A stretch of 64,000 bases of DNA from Mya arenaria (Eukaryota > Mollusca > Bivalvia > Myida > Myidae): the NCBI RefSeq assembly GCF_026914265.1, contig NC_069131.1, positions 7,332,001-7,396,000 on the forward strand, in the 5' to 3' direction. Below are positions 38,140 to 52,798 of this stretch, piece by piece. Position 1 is the stretch's first letter; every line of letters starts with the position of its first letter. The notes under the pieces are model-generated. The model was not told the DNA's origin and did not search any database. It saw only the letters and a list, made by a program, of their open reading frames with translations. The position numbers were made by a program, and so were the translations under genes.

Positions 38140-41100
38140 AGGTTGACTCCAGCAACAAAGACAATGGCGCCTCTTGGACGGGTGGTAAGGTATACTCCAG
38201 CAATCTAGACCATGGCGCCTCTTGGACGGGTGGTAAGGTATACTCCAGCAACCTAGACCATGGCGCCTCTTGGACGGGTGGTAAGGTATACTCCAGCAAC
38301 CTAGACCATGGCGCCTCCTGGACGGTGGTAAGGTATACTCCAGTAATCTAGACCATGGCGCCTCTTGGACGGATGGTAAGGTATACTCCAGCAATCTAGA
38401 CCATGGCGCCTCTTGGACGGGTGGTATGGTATACTCCAGCAACCTAGACCATGGCGCCTCTTGGACGGGTGGTAAGGTATACTCCAGCAACCTAGACCAT
38501 GGCGCCTCTTGGACGGGTGGTAAGGTATACTCCCGCAATCTAGACCATGGCGCCTCTTGGACGGATGGTAAGGTATACTCCAGCAATCTAGACCATGGCG
38601 CCTCTTGGACGAGTGGTAAGGTATACTCCTGCAACATAGACCATGGCGCCTCTTGGACGGGTGGTAAGGTATACTCCAGCAACCTAGACCATGGCGCCTC
38701 TTGGACGGGTGGTAAGGTATACTCCAGCAACCTAGACCATGGCGCCTCCTGGACGGTGGTAAGGTATACTCCAGTAACCTAGACCATGGCGCCTCCTGGA
38801 CGGGTGGTAAGGTATACTCCTGCAGCCTAGACCATGGCGCCTCTTGGACGGGTGGTAAGGTATACTCCAGCAACCTAGGCCATGGCGCCTCCTGGACGGG
38901 TGGTAAGGTAAACTCCAGTAACCTAGGCCATGGCGCCTCCTGGACGGTGGTAAGGTATACTCCTGTAACCTAGACCATGGCGCCTCCTGGACGGGTGGTA
39001 AGGTATACTCCAGCAACCTAGACCATGGCGCCTCTTGGACGGGTGGTAAGGTATACTCCAGTCACCAAGACCATGGAGCCTACTGGACGGGTGGTAAGGT
39101 ATACTCCTGCAACATAGACTATGGCGCTACCTGGCCGGGTGGTAAGGTTTACTCCTGCAACCTAGACCATGGCGCCTCCTGGACGGGTGTTCAGGTATAC
39201 TCCAGCAACCCAGACCATGGCGCCTCCTGGACGGGTGGTAAGGTATACTCCAGCAACCTAGACCATGGCGCCTCCTGGACGGGTGTTCAGGTATACTCCA
39301 GCAACCCAGACAATGGCGCCTCCTGGACGGGTGGTAAGGTATACTCCTGTAACCTAGACCATGGCGCCTTCTGGACAGGTGGTAAGGTATACTCCTGCAG
39401 CCTAGACCATGGCGCCTCCTGGACGGGTGGTAAGGTATACTCCTGTAACCTAGACCATGGCGCCTTCTGGACAGGTGGTAAGGTATACTCCTGCAGCCTA
39501 GACCATGGCGCCTCCTGGACAGGTGGTAAGGTATACTCCTGCAGCCTAGACCATAGCGCCTCTTGGACGGGTGGTAAGGTATATTCCAGCAACCTAGACC
39601 ATGGCGCCTCCTGGACGGGTGGTAAGGTATACTCCCGCAATCTAGACCATGGCGCCTCTTGGACGGATGGTAAGGTATACTCCAGCAATCTAGACCATGG
39701 CGCCTCTTGGACGAGTGGTAAGGTATACTCCTGCAACATAGACCATGGCGCCTCTTGGACGGGTGGTAAGGTATACTCCAGCAACCTAGACCATGGCGCC
39801 TCTTGGACGGGTGGTAAGGTATACTCCAGCAACCTAGACCATGGCGCCTCTTGGACGGGTGGTAAGGTATACTCCAGCAACCTAGACCATGGCGCCTCTT
39901 GGACGGGTGGTAAGGTATACTCCTGCAACATAGACCATGGCGCCTCCTGGACGGGTGGTAAGGTATACTCCTGCAACATAGACCATGGCGCCTCTTGGAC
40001 GGGTGGTAAGGTATACTCCAGCAACCTAGACCATGGCGCCTCCTGGACGGGTGGTAAGGTATACTCCTGCAACATAGACCATGGCGCCTCTTGGACGGGT
40101 GGTAAGGTATACTCCAGCAACCTAGACCATGGCGCCTCTTGGACGGGTGGTAAGGTATACTCCTGCAACATAGACCATGGCGCCTCTTGGACGGGTGGTA
40201 AGGTATACTCCAGTAACCTAGACCATGGCGCCTCTTGGACGGGTGGTAAGGTATACTCCAGTAACCTAGACCATGGCGCCTCCTGGGCAATGTGGTAAGG
40301 TATACTCCAGCAACCTAGACCATGGCGCCTCTTGGACGGGTGGTTGGGTATACTCCAGCAACCTAGACCATGGCGCCTCTTGGACGGGTGGTTGGGTATA
40401 CTCCAGCAACCTAGTCCATAGCGCCTCTTGGACGGGTGGTAAGGTATACTCATGCAGCCTAGACCATGGCGCTTTCTGGACAGGTGGTAAGGTATACTCC
40501 AGCAACCTAGATCATGGCGCCTCTTGGACGGGTGGTTGGGTATACTCCAGCAACCTAGACCATGGCGCCTCCTGGACGGGTGGTAAGGTATACTCCAGCA
40601 ACCTAGACCATGGCGCCTCCTGAACGGGTGGTAAGGTATACTCCTGCAATCTAGACCATGGCGCCTCTTGGACAGGTGGTAAGGTATACTCCAGCAATCT
40701 AGACCATGGCGCCTCCTGAACGGGTGGTAAGGTATACTCCCGCAATCTAGACCATGGCGCCTCTTGGACAGGTGGTAAGGTATACTCCAGCAACCTAGAC
40801 CATGGCGCCTCCTGAACGGGTGGTAAGGTATACTCCAGTAACCTAGACCATGGCGCCTCTTGGACGGGTGGTAAGGTATACTCCAGTAACCTAGACCATG
40901 GCGCCTCCTGGACGGTGGTAAGGTATACTCCAGTAACCTAGGCCATGGCGCCTCCTGGCCGGGTGGTAAGGTATACTCCAGCAACCTAGACCATGGCGCC
41001 TCCTGGACGGGTGGTAAGGTATACTCTAGCAACCAAGACCATGGAGCCTACTGGACGGGTGGTAAGGTATACTCCTGCAACATAGACTATGGCGCTACCT

Positions 41101-44100
41101 GGCCGGGTGGTAAGGTTTACTCCTGCAGCCTAGACCATGGCGCCTCCTGGACGGGTGGTAAGGTATACTCTAGCAACCAAGACCATGGAGCCTACTGGAC
41201 GGGTGGTAAGGTATACTCCTGCAACATAGACTATGGCGCTACCTGGCCGGGTGGTAAGGTATACTCATGCAGCCTAGACCATGGCGCCTCCTGGACGGGT
41301 GGTAAGGTATACTCTAGCAACCAAGACCATGGAGCCTACTGGACGGGTGGTAAGGTATACTCCAGTAACCTAGACCATGGCGCTACCTGGCCGGGTGGTA
41401 AGGTATACTCCTGCAACCTAGACCATGGCGCCTCTTGGACGGGTGGTAAGGTATACTCCAGTCACCAAGACCATGGAGCCTACTGGACGGGTGGTAAGGT
41501 ATACTCCTGCAACATAGACTATGGCGCTACCTGGCCGGGTGGTAAGGTTTACTCCTGCAACCTAGACCATGGCGCCTCCTGGACGGGTGTTCAGGTATAC
41601 TCCAGCAACCCAGACCATGGCGCCTCCTGGACGGGTGGTAAGGTATACTCCAGCAACCTAGACCATGGCGCCTCCTGGACGGGTGTTCAGGTATACTCCA
41701 GCAACCCAGACAATGGCGCCTCCTGGACGGGTGGTAAGGTATACTCCTGTAACCTAGACCATGGCGCCTTCTGGACAGGTGGTAAGGTATACTCCTGCAG
41801 CCTAGACCATGGCGCCTCCTGGACGGGTGGTAAGGTATACTCCTGTAACCTAGACCATGGCGCCTTCTGGACAGGTGGTAAGGTATACTCCTGCAGCCTA
41901 GACCATGGCGCCTCCTGGACAGGTGGTAAGGTATACTCCTGCAGCCTAGACCATAGCGCCTCTTCGACGGGTGGTAAGGTATATTCCAGCAACCTAGACC
42001 ATGGCGCCTCCTGGACGGGTGGTAAGGTATACTCCAGTAACCTAGACCATGGCGCCTCCTGGACGGGTGGTAAGGTATACTCCAGTAACCTAGGCCATGG
42101 CGCCTCCTGGACGGGTGGTAAGGTATACTCCAGTAACCTAGGCCATGGCGCCTCCTGGACGGGTGGTAAGGTATACTCCTGCAACCTAGACCATGGCGCC
42201 TCCTGGACGGGTGGTAAGGTATACTCCAGCAACCTAGGCCATGGCGCCTCTTGGACGGGTGGTAAGGTATACTCCAGTAACCTAGACCATGGCGCCTCCT
42301 GGACGGGTGGTAAGGTATACTCCAGTAACCTAGGCCATGGCGCCTCCTGGACGGGTGGTAAGGTAAACTCCAGTAACCTAGGCCATGGCGCCTCCTGGAC
42401 GGGTGGTAAGGTATACTCCAGTAACCTAGGCCATGGCGCCTCCTGGACGGGTGGTAAGGTATACTCCAGCAACCTAGGCCATGGCGCCTCTTGGACGGGT
42501 GGTAAGGTATACTCCAGTAACCTAGGCCATGGCGCCTACTGGACGGGTGGTAAGGTATACTCCTGCAACATAGACTATGGCGCTACCTGGACGGGTGGTA
42601 AGGTATACTCCTGCAACCTAGACCATGGCGCCTCCTGGACGGGTGGTAAGGTTAACTCCTGTAACCTAAACCATGGCGCCTCCTGGATGGGTGGTAAGGT
42701 ATACTCCAGCAACCTAGACCATGGCGCCTCCTGGACGATGGTAAAGTATACTCCTGTAACCTAGACCATGGCGCCTCTTGGACGGTGGTAAGGTATACTC
42801 CTGTAACCTAGACCATGGCGCCTCCTGGACGGGTGGTACGGTATACTCCAGCAACCTAGACCATGGCGCCTCCTGGACGGGTGGTAAGGTATACTCCAGC
42901 AACCTAGACCATGGCGCCTCCTGGACGGTGGTAAGGTATACTCCAGTAACCTAGACCATGGCACCTCCTGGACGGGTGGTAAGGTATACTCCTGCAACAT
43001 AGACCATGGCGCCCCCTGGACGGGTGGTAAGGTATACTCCTGTAACCTAGGCCATGGCGCCTCCTGGACGGGTGGTAAGGTATACCCCAGTAACCTAGGC
43101 CATGGCGCCTCCTGGACGGGTGGTAAGGTATACTCCAGCAACCTAGACCATGGCGCCTCCTGAACGGGTGGTAAGGTATACTCCTGTAACCTAGACCATG
43201 GCGCCTCCTGGACGAGTGGTAAGGTATACTCCTGCAACATAGGCCATGGCGCCTCTTGGACGGGTGGTACGGTATACTCCAGTAACCTAGACAATGGCGC
43301 CTACTGGACGGGTGGTAAGGTATACTCCTGCAACATAGACTATGGCGCTACCTGGACGGGTGGTAAGGTATACTCCTGCAACCTAGACCATGGCGCTTCC
43401 TGGACGGGTGGTAAGGTATACTCCTGTAACCTAGACCATGGCGCCTCCTGGACGGGTGGTAAAGTATACTCCAGCAACCTAGCCAATGGCGCCTCCTGAA
43501 CGGGTGGTAAGGTATACTCCAGTAACCTAGGCCATGGCGCCTCCTGGACGGGTGGTAAGGTATACTCCTGCAACCTAGACCATGGCGCCTCCTGGACGGG
43601 TGGTAAGGTATACTCCAGCAACCTAGACCATGGCGCCTCCTGGACGGTGGTAAGGTATACTCCTGTAACCTAGACCATGGCGCCTCCAGGACGGGTGGTA
43701 AGGTATACTCTAGCAACCTAGACCATGGCGCCTCCTGGACGGGTGGTAAGGTATACTCCAGCAACCTAGACCATGGCGCCTTCTGGACAGGTGGTAAGGT
43801 ATACTCCTGCAGCATAGACCATGGCGCCTCTTGGACGGGTGGTAAGGTATACTCCAGTAACCTAGACCATGGCGCCTCCTGGACGGGTGGTATGGTATAC
43901 TCCTGTAACCTAGGCCATGGCGCCTCCTGGACGGGTGGTATGGTATACTCCTGTAACCTAGACCATGGCGCCTCCTGGACAGGTGGTAAGGTATACTCCT
44001 GCAGCATAGACCATGGCGCCTCTTGGACGGGTGGTAAGGTATACTCCAGTAACCTAGGCCATGGCGCCTCTTGGACGGGTGGTATGGTATACTCCTGTAA

Positions 44101-47100
44101 CCTAGGCCATGGCGCCTCCTGGACGGGTGGTATGGTATACTCCTGTAACCTAAACCATGGCGCCTCCTGGACGGGTGGTAAGGTATACTCCAGCAACCTA
44201 GACCATGGCGCCTCCTGGACGGTGGTAAGGTATACTCCTGTAACCTAGACCATGGCGCCTCCTGGACGGGTGGTAAGGTATACTCCAGCAACCTAGACCA
44301 TGGCGCCTCCTGGACGGGTGGTAAGGTATACTCCTGTAACCTAGACCATGGCGCCTCCAGGACGGGTGGTAAGGTATACTCTAGCAACCTAGACCATGGC
44401 GCCTCCTGGACGGGTGGTAAGGTATACTCCAGTAACCTAGACCATGGCACATCCTGGACGGGTGGTAAGGTATACTCCAGTAACCTAGACCATGGCGCCT
44501 CTTGGACGGGTGGTAAGGTATACTCCAGTAACCTAGGCCATGGCGCCTCCTGGACGGGTGGTAAGGTATACTCCTGCAGCCTAGACCATGGCGCCTCCTG
44601 GACGGGTGGTAAGGTATACTCCTGCAGCCTAGACCATGGCGCCTCCTGGACGGGTGGTAAGGTATACTCCAGCGACATAGACCATGGCGCCTCTTGGACG
44701 GGTGGTACGGTATACTCCAGTCACCAAGGCCATGGAGCCTACTGGACGGGTGGTAAGGTATACTCCTGCAACATAGACTATGGCGCTACCTGGCCGGGTG
44801 GTAAGGTTTACTCCTGCAACCTAGACCATGGCGCCTCCTGGACGGGTGTTCAGGTATACTCCAGCAACCCAGACCATGGCGCCTCCTGGACGGGTGGTAA
44901 GGTATACTCCAGCAACCTAGACCATGGCGCCTCCTGGACGGGTGGTAAGGTATACTCCTGTAACCTAGCCAATGGCGCCTCATGGACGGGTGGTAAGGTA
45001 TACTCCAGTAACCTAGACCATGGCGCCTTCTGGACAGGTGGTAAGGTATACTCCTGCAGCCTAGACCATGGCGCCTCCTGGACGGGTGGTAAGGTATACT
45101 CCAGTAACCTAGACCATGGCGCCTCCTGGACGGGTGGTAAGGTATACTCCAGTAACCTAGGCCATGGCGCCTCCTGGACGGGTGGTAAGGTATACTCCAG
45201 TAACCTAGGCCATGGCGCCTCCTGGACGGGTGGTAAAGTAAACTCCAGTAACCTAGGCCATGGCGCCTCCTGGACGGGTGGTAAGGTATACTCCAGTAAC
45301 CTAGGCCATGGCGCCTCCTGGACGGGTGGTAAGGTATACTCCAGCAACATAGGCCATGGCGCCTCTTGGACGGGTGGTACGGTATACTCCTGCAACCTAG
45401 GCCATGGCGCCTACTGGACGGGTGGTAAGGTATACTCCTGCAACATAGACTATGGCGCTACCTGGTCGGGTGGTAAGGTATACTCCAGCAACCTAGACCA
45501 TGGCGCCTCCTGGACGGGTGGTAAGGTTAACTCCTGTAACCTAAACCATGGCGCCTCCTGGATGGGTGGTAAGGTATACTCCAGCAACCTAGACCATGGC
45601 GCCTCCTGGACGGTGGTAAAGTATACTCCTGTAACCTAAACCATGGCGCCTCCTGGACGGGTGGTAAGGTATACTGCAGCAACCTAGACCATGGCGCCTC
45701 CTGGACGGTGGTAAGGTATACTCCTGTAACCTAGACCATGGCGCCTCCTGGACGGTGGTAAGGTATACTCCTGTAACCTAGACCATGGCGCCTCCAGGAC
45801 GGGTGGTAAGGTATACTCTAGCAACCTAGACCATGGCGCCTCCTGGACGGGTGGTAAGGTATACTCCAGCAACCTAGACCATGGCGCCTTCTGGACAGGT
45901 GGTTAGGTATACTCCTGCAGCATAGACCATGGCGCCTCTTGGATGGGTGGTAAGGTATACTCCAGTAACCTAGACCATGGCACCTCCTGGACGGGTGGTA
46001 AGGTATACTCCAGTAACCTAGGCCATGGCGCCTCCTGGACGGGTGGTAAGGTATACTCCAGCACCCTAGACCATGGCACCTCCTGGACGGGTGGTAAGGT
46101 ATACTCCAGTAACCTAGGCCATGGCGCCTCCTGGACGGGTGGTAAGGTATACTCCAGCAACCTAGACCATGGCGCCTTCTGGACAGGTGGTAAGGTATAC
46201 TCCTGCAGCATAGACCATGGCGCCTCTTGGACGGGTGGTAAGGTATACTCCAGTAACCTAGACCATGGCACCTCATGGACGGGTGGTAAGGTATACTCCA
46301 GTAACCTAGGCCATGGCGCCTCCTGGACGGGTGGTAAGGTATACTCCAGCAACCTAGACCATGGCACCTCCTGGACGGGTGGTAAGGTATACTCCAGTAG
46401 CCTAAACCATGGCGCCTCCTGGACGGGTGGTAAGGTATACTCCAGCAACCTAGACCATGGCGCCTCCTGGACGGTGGTAAGGTATACTCCTGCAGCCTAG
46501 ACCATGGCACCTCCTGGACGGGTGGTAAGGTATACTCCAGTAACCTAGACCATGGCGCCTCCTGGACGGGTGGTACGGTATACTCCAGTAACCTAGACCA
46601 TGGCGCCTCCAGGACGGGTGGTAAGGTATACTCTAGCAACCTAGACCATGGCGCCTCCTGGACGGGTGGTAAGGTATACTCCAGCAACCTAGACCATGGC
46701 GCCTTCTGGACAGGTGGTAAGGTATACTCCTGCAGCATAGACCATGGCGCCTCTTGGACGGGTGGTAAGGTATACTCCAGTAACCTAGACCATGGCACCT
46801 CCTGGACGGGTGGTAAGGTATACTCCAGTAACCTAGGCCATGGCGCCTCCTGGACGGGTGGTAAGGTATACTCCTGCAGCCTAGACCATGGCACCTCCTG
46901 GACGGGTGGTAAGGTATACTCCAGCAACCTAAACCATGGCGCCTCCTGGACGGGTGGTAAGGTATACTCCAGCAACCTAGACCATGGCGCCTCCTGGACG
47001 GTGGTAAGGTATACTCCTGTAACCTAGACCATGGCGCCTCCTGGACGGGTGGTAAGGTATACTCCAGCAACCTAGACCATGGCGCCTCCTGGACGGGTGG

Positions 47101-50100
47101 TTAGGTATACTCCAGTAACCTAGACCATGGCGCCTCTTGGACGGGTGGTATGGTATACTCCTGTAACCTAGGCCATGGCACCTCCTGGACGGGTGGTAAG
47201 GTATACTCCAGTAGCCTAGGCCATGGCGCCTCCTGGACGGGTGGTATAGTATACTCCTGTAACCTAAACCATGGCGCCTCCTGGACGGGTGGTAAGGTAT
47301 ACTCCAGCAACCTAGACCATGGCGCCTCCTGGACGGTGGTAAGGTATACTCCTGTAACCTAGACCATGGCGCCTCCTGGATGGGTGGTAAGGTATACTCC
47401 AGCAACCTAGACCATGGCGCCTCCTGGACGGTGGTAAGGTATACTCCTGTAACCTAGACCATGGCGCCTCCAGGACGGGTGGTAAGGTATACTCTAGCAA
47501 CCTAGACCATGGCGCCTCCTGGACGGGTGGTAAGGTATACTCCAGTAACCTAGACCATGGCACATCCTGGACGGGTGGTAAGGTATACTCCAGTAACCTA
47601 GACCATGGCGCCTCTTGGACGGGTGGTAAGGTATACTCCTGCAGCCTAGACCATGGCGCCTCCTGGACGGGTGGTAAGGTATACTCCAGTAACCTAGACC
47701 ATGGCACATCCTGGACGGGTGGTAAGGTATACTCCTGCAGCCTAGACCATGGCGCCTCTTGGACGGGTGGTAAGGTATACTCCAGTAACCTAGGCAATGG
47801 CGCCTCCTGGACGGGTGGTAAGGTATACTCCTGCAGCCTAGACCATGGCGCCTCTTGGACGGGTGGTAAGGTATACTCCAGTCACCAAGGCCATGGAGCC
47901 TACTGGAAGGGTGGTAAGGTATACTCCTGCAACATAGACTATGGCGCTACCTGGCCGGGTGGTAAGGTTTACTCCTGCAACCTAGACCATGGCGCCTCCT
48001 GGACGGGTGTTCAGGTATACTCCAGCAACCCAGACCATGGCGCCTCCTGGACGGGTGGTAAGGTATACTCCTGTAACCTAGCCAATGGCGCCTCCTGGAC
48101 GGGTGGTAAGGTATACTCCAGTAACCTAGACCATGGCGCCTTCTGGACAGGTGGTAAGGTATACTCCTGCAGCCTAGACCATGGCGCCTCCTGGACGGGT
48201 GGTAAGGTATACTCCAGTAACCTAGACCATGGCACCTCCTGGACGGGTGGTAAGGTATACTCCAGTAACCTAGACCATGGCGCCTCCTGGACGGGTGGTA
48301 AGGTATACTCCAGTAACCTAGGCCATGGCGCCTCCTGGACGGGTGGTAAGGTATACTCCAGTAACCTAGGCCATGGCGCCTCCTGGACGGGTGGTAAGGT
48401 ATACTCCAGTAACCTAGGCCATGGCGCCTCCTGGACGGGTGGTAAGGTATACTCCAGCAACATAGGCCATGGCGCCTCTTGGACGGGTGGTACGGTATAC
48501 TCCAGTAACCTAGGCCATGGCGCCTACTGGACGAGTGGTAAGGTATACTCCAGTAACCTAGGCCATGGCGCCTCCTGGACGGGTGGTAAGGTATACTCCA
48601 GTAGCCTAGACCATGGCGCCTCCTGGACGGGTGGTAAGGTATACTCCAGTAACCTAGGCCATGGCGCCTACTGGACGGGTGGTAAGGTATACTCCTGCAA
48701 CATAGACTATGGCGCTACCTGGACGGGTGGTAAGGTATACTCCTGCAACCTAGACCATGGCGCCTCCTGGACGGGTGGTAAGGTTAACTCCTGTAACCTA
48801 AACCATGGCGCCTCCTGGATGGGTGGTAAGGTATACTCCAGCAACCTAGACCATGGCGCCTCCTGGACGGTGGTAAAGTATACTCCTGTAACCTAGACCA
48901 TGGCGCCTCTTGGACGGTGGTAAGGTATACTCCTGTAACCTAGACCATGGCGCCTCCTGGACGGGTGGTACGGTATACTCCAGCAACCTAGACCATGGCG
49001 CCTCCTGGACGGGTGGTAAGGTATACTCCAGCAACCTAGACCATGGCGCCTCCTGGACGGTGGTAAGGTATACTCCTGTAACCTAGACCATGGCGCCTCC
49101 TGGACGGGTGGTAAGGTATACTCCTGCAACATAGACCATGGCGCCCCCTGGACGGGTGGTAAGGTATACTCCAGTAACCTAGGCCATGGCGCCTCCTGGA
49201 CGGGTGGTAAGGTATACTCCTGCAGCTTAGACAATGGCGCCTCCTGGACGGGTGGTAAGGTATACCCCAGTAACCTAGACCATGGCGCCTCCTGGACGGG
49301 TGGTAAGGTATACTCCTGCAACCTAGACCATGGCGCCTCCTGGACGGGTGGTAAGGTATACTCCAGCAACCTAGACCATGGCGCCTCCTGAACGGGTGGT
49401 AAGGTATACTCCTGTAACCTAGACCATGGCGCCTCCTGGACGAGTGGTAAGGTATACTCCTGCAACATAGGCCATGGCGCCTCTTGGACGGGTGGTACGG
49501 TATACTCCAGTAACCTAGGCCATGGCGCCTCTTGGACGGGTGGTATGGTATACTCCTGTAACCTAGACCATGGCGCCTCTTGGACGGGTGGTAAGGTATA
49601 CTCCAGCAACCTAGACCATGGCGCCTCCTGGACGGGTGGTAAGGTATACTCCAGCAACCTAGACCATGGCGCCTCTTGGACGGGTGGTAAGGTATACTCC
49701 AGTAACCTAGGCCATGGCGCCTCCTGGACGGGTGGTATGGTATACTCCTGTAACCTAAACCATGGCGCCTCCTGGACGGGTTGTAAGGTATACTCCAGCA
49801 ACCTAGACCATGGCGCCTCCTGGACGGTGGTAAGGTATACTCCTGTAACCTAGACCATGGCGCCTCCTGGACGGGTGGTAAGGTATACTCCAGCAACCTA
49901 GACCATGGCGCCTCCTGGACGGTGGTAAGGTATACTCCTGTAACCTAGACCATGGCGCCTCCAGGACGGGTGGTAAGGTATACTCTAGCAACCTAGACCA
50001 TGGCGCCTCCTGGACGGGTGGTAAGGTATACTCCAGCAACCTAGACCATGGCGCCTTCTGGACAGGTGGTAAGGTATACTCCTGCAGCATAGACCATGGC

Positions 50101-52798
50101 GCCTCTTGGACGGGTGGTAAGGTATACTCCAGTAACCTAGACCATGGCACCTCCTGGACGGGTGGTAAGGTATACTCCAGTAACCTAGGCCATGGCGCCT
50201 CCTGGACGGGTGGTATGGTATACTCCAGTAACCTATGCCATGGCGCCTCTTGGACGGGTGGTAAGGTATACTCCAGTAACCTAGGCCATTGCGCCTCTTG
50301 GACGGGAGGTAAGGTATACTCCAGTAACCTAGGCCATGGCACCTCCTGGACGGGTGGTAAGGTAAATTCCTGCAACATAGACTATGGCGCAACCTAGCCG
50401 GGTGGTAAGGTATACTCCTGCAACATAGACTATGGCGCTTCTGGACAGGTGGTAAGGTATACTTAAGCAACCTAGATCATTGCGCCTCCTGGACGGGTAG
50501 TAAAGTATACTTCTGCAGCCTAGATAATGGCGCCTCTTGGGCGGTTGGTAAGGTATACTCCAGCAACCTAAACCATGGCGCCTCTTGGACGGGTGGTAAG
50601 GTATACTTCTGCAGCCTAGATCATGGCGCCTCCTTGACGGGTGGTAAGGTATACTCTGGCAACCTAGACCATGGCGCCTCTTGGACGGGTGGTAAGGTAT
50701 ACACAGCAACCTAGATCATGGCGCCTCTTAGACGGGTGGTAAGGTATACTCCTGCAGCCTAGACCATGGCGCCTCCTGGACGAGTGGTAAGGTATACTCC
50801 AGCAACCTAGCCCATGGCGCCTCTTGGACGGGTGGTAAGGTATACTCCTGCAGCCTAGACCATGGCGCCTCCTGGACGAGTGGTAAGGTATATTCCAGCA
50901 ACCTAGACCATGGCGCCTTCTGGACAGGTGGTAAGGTATACTCCTGCAGCCTAAACCATGGCGCCTCCTGGACGGGTGGTAAGGTATACTCCAGCAACCT
51001 AGACCATGGCGCCTCCTGGACGGGTGGTAAAGTATACTCCTGCCGCCTAGACTATGGCGCCTCCTGGACGAGTGGTAAGGTATATTCCAGCAACCTAGAC
51101 CATGGCGCCTTCTGGACAGGTGGTAAGGTATACTCCTGCAGCCTAAACCATGGCGCCTCCTGGACGGGTGGTAAGGTATACTCCAGCAACCTAGACCATG
51201 GCGCCTCTTGGACGGGTGGTAAAGTATACTCCTGCCGCCTAGACTATGGCGCCTCCTGGACGGGTGGTTAGGTATACTCCAGTAACCTACGCCATGGCAC
51301 CTCCTGGACGGGTGGTAAGGTATACTCCAGCAACCTACACCATGGCGCCTCTTGGACGGGTGGTAAAGTATACTCCTGCCGCCTAGACTATGGCGCCTCC
51401 TGGACGGGTGGTTAGGTATACTCCAGTAACCTAGGCCATGGCGCCTCCTGGACGGGTGGTAAGGTATACTCCAGCAACCTAGACAATGGCGCCTCCTGGA
51501 CAGGTGGTAAGGTATACTCCAGCAACCTAGGCCATGGCGCCTCCTGGACGGGTGGTAAGGTATACTCCAGCAACCTAGACAATGGCGCCTCCTGGACAGG
51601 TGGTAAGGTATACTCCAGCAACCTAGGCCATGGCGCCTCCTGGACGGGTGGTAAGGTATACTCCAGCAACCTAGGCCATGGCGCCTCCTGGACAGGTGGT
51701 AAGGTATACTCCAGCAACCTAGGCCATGGCGCCTCCTGGACAGGTGGTAAGGTATACTCCAGTAACCTAGGCCATGGCGCCTCCTGGACAGGTGGTAAGG
51801 TATACTCCAGCAACCTAGACAATGGCGCCTCCTGGACAGGTGGTAAGGTATACTCCAGCAACCTAGGCCATGGCGCCTCCTGGACAGGTGGTAAGGTATA
51901 CTCCAGTAACCTAGGCCATGGCGCCTCCTGGACAGGTGGTAAGGTATACTCCAGCAACCTAGACAATGGCGCCTCCTGGACAGGTGGTAAGGTATACTCC
52001 AGTAACCTAGGCCATGGCGCCTCCTGGACGGGTGGTAAGGTATACTCCAGCAACCTAGACCATGGCGCCTCCTGGACGGGTGGTAAAGTATACTCCTGCC
52101 GCCTAGACTATGGCGCCTCCTGGACGAGTGGTAAGGTATATTCCAGCAACCTAGACCATGGCGCCTTCTGGACAGGTGGTAAGGTATACTCCTGCAGCCT
52201 AAACCATGGCGCCTCCTGGACGGGTGGTAAGGTATACTCCAGTAACCTAGACCATGGCGCCTCTTGGACGGGTGGTAAAGTATACTCCTGCCGCCTAGAC
52301 TATGGCGCCTCCTGGACGGGTGGTTAGGTATACTCCAGTAACCTAGGCCATGGCGCCTCCTGGACGGGTGGTAAGGTATACTCCAGTCACCTAGATCATG
52401 GCGCCTCCTGGACAGGTGGTAAGGTATACTCCTGCAACCTAGACCATGGCGCCTCCTGGACAGGTGGTAAAGTATACTCCAGCAACCTAGGCCATGGCGC
52501 CTCCTGGACGGGTGGTAAGGTATACTCCAGCAACCTAGACCATGGCGCCTTCTGGACGAGTGGTAAGGTATACTCCTGCAGCCTAGACCATGGCGCCTCC
52601 AGGACGGGTGGTTAGGTATACTCCTGCAGCCTAGACCATGGCGCCTTCTGGACGGGTGGTAACGTATACTCCTGCATCCTAGATCATGGCGCCTTCTGGG
52701 CAGGTGGTAAGGTTTATGCCTGCAACCTAGACCATGTCGCCTCTTGTACGGGTGGTGTGGCATACTCCAGCAATCTAGGCCATGGCACCTCCTGGACA
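38140..52798. repeat. 48-bp GC-rich minisatellite, array 2 (~305 units)
   Basis: Same unit family as array 1 but longer and more homogeneous. Most units are 48 bp; 47-bp units with ACGGTGG are scattered through it. Rare marker units recur at long intervals, showing higher-order blocks: a unit with GTCACCAAG at 39,061, 41,461, 44,720 and 47,881, and one with GGTTAACTCCTGTAACC near 42,651, 45,526 and 48,783. The right part (about 50,340-52,798) has a different mix of variants, with many TGGACAGGTGGTAAGG units. Long stop-free frames, up to 711 codons on the minus strand (50,664-52,799), follow from 48 being divisible by three. Confidence 0.95.

Noticed and set aside
39127..41032. Long minus-strand ORFs (387 and 581 codons) as repeat-protein genes
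   Set aside because: Several frames on both strands are open at once. 47-bp units switch the frame between two unrelated peptides within a single ORF, and no exons, start context or stop structure mark a gene.
38140..52798. CRISPR array or other repeat-spacer system
   Set aside because: Units are contiguous and alike, with no unique spacers and no cas genes; the genome is eukaryotic.
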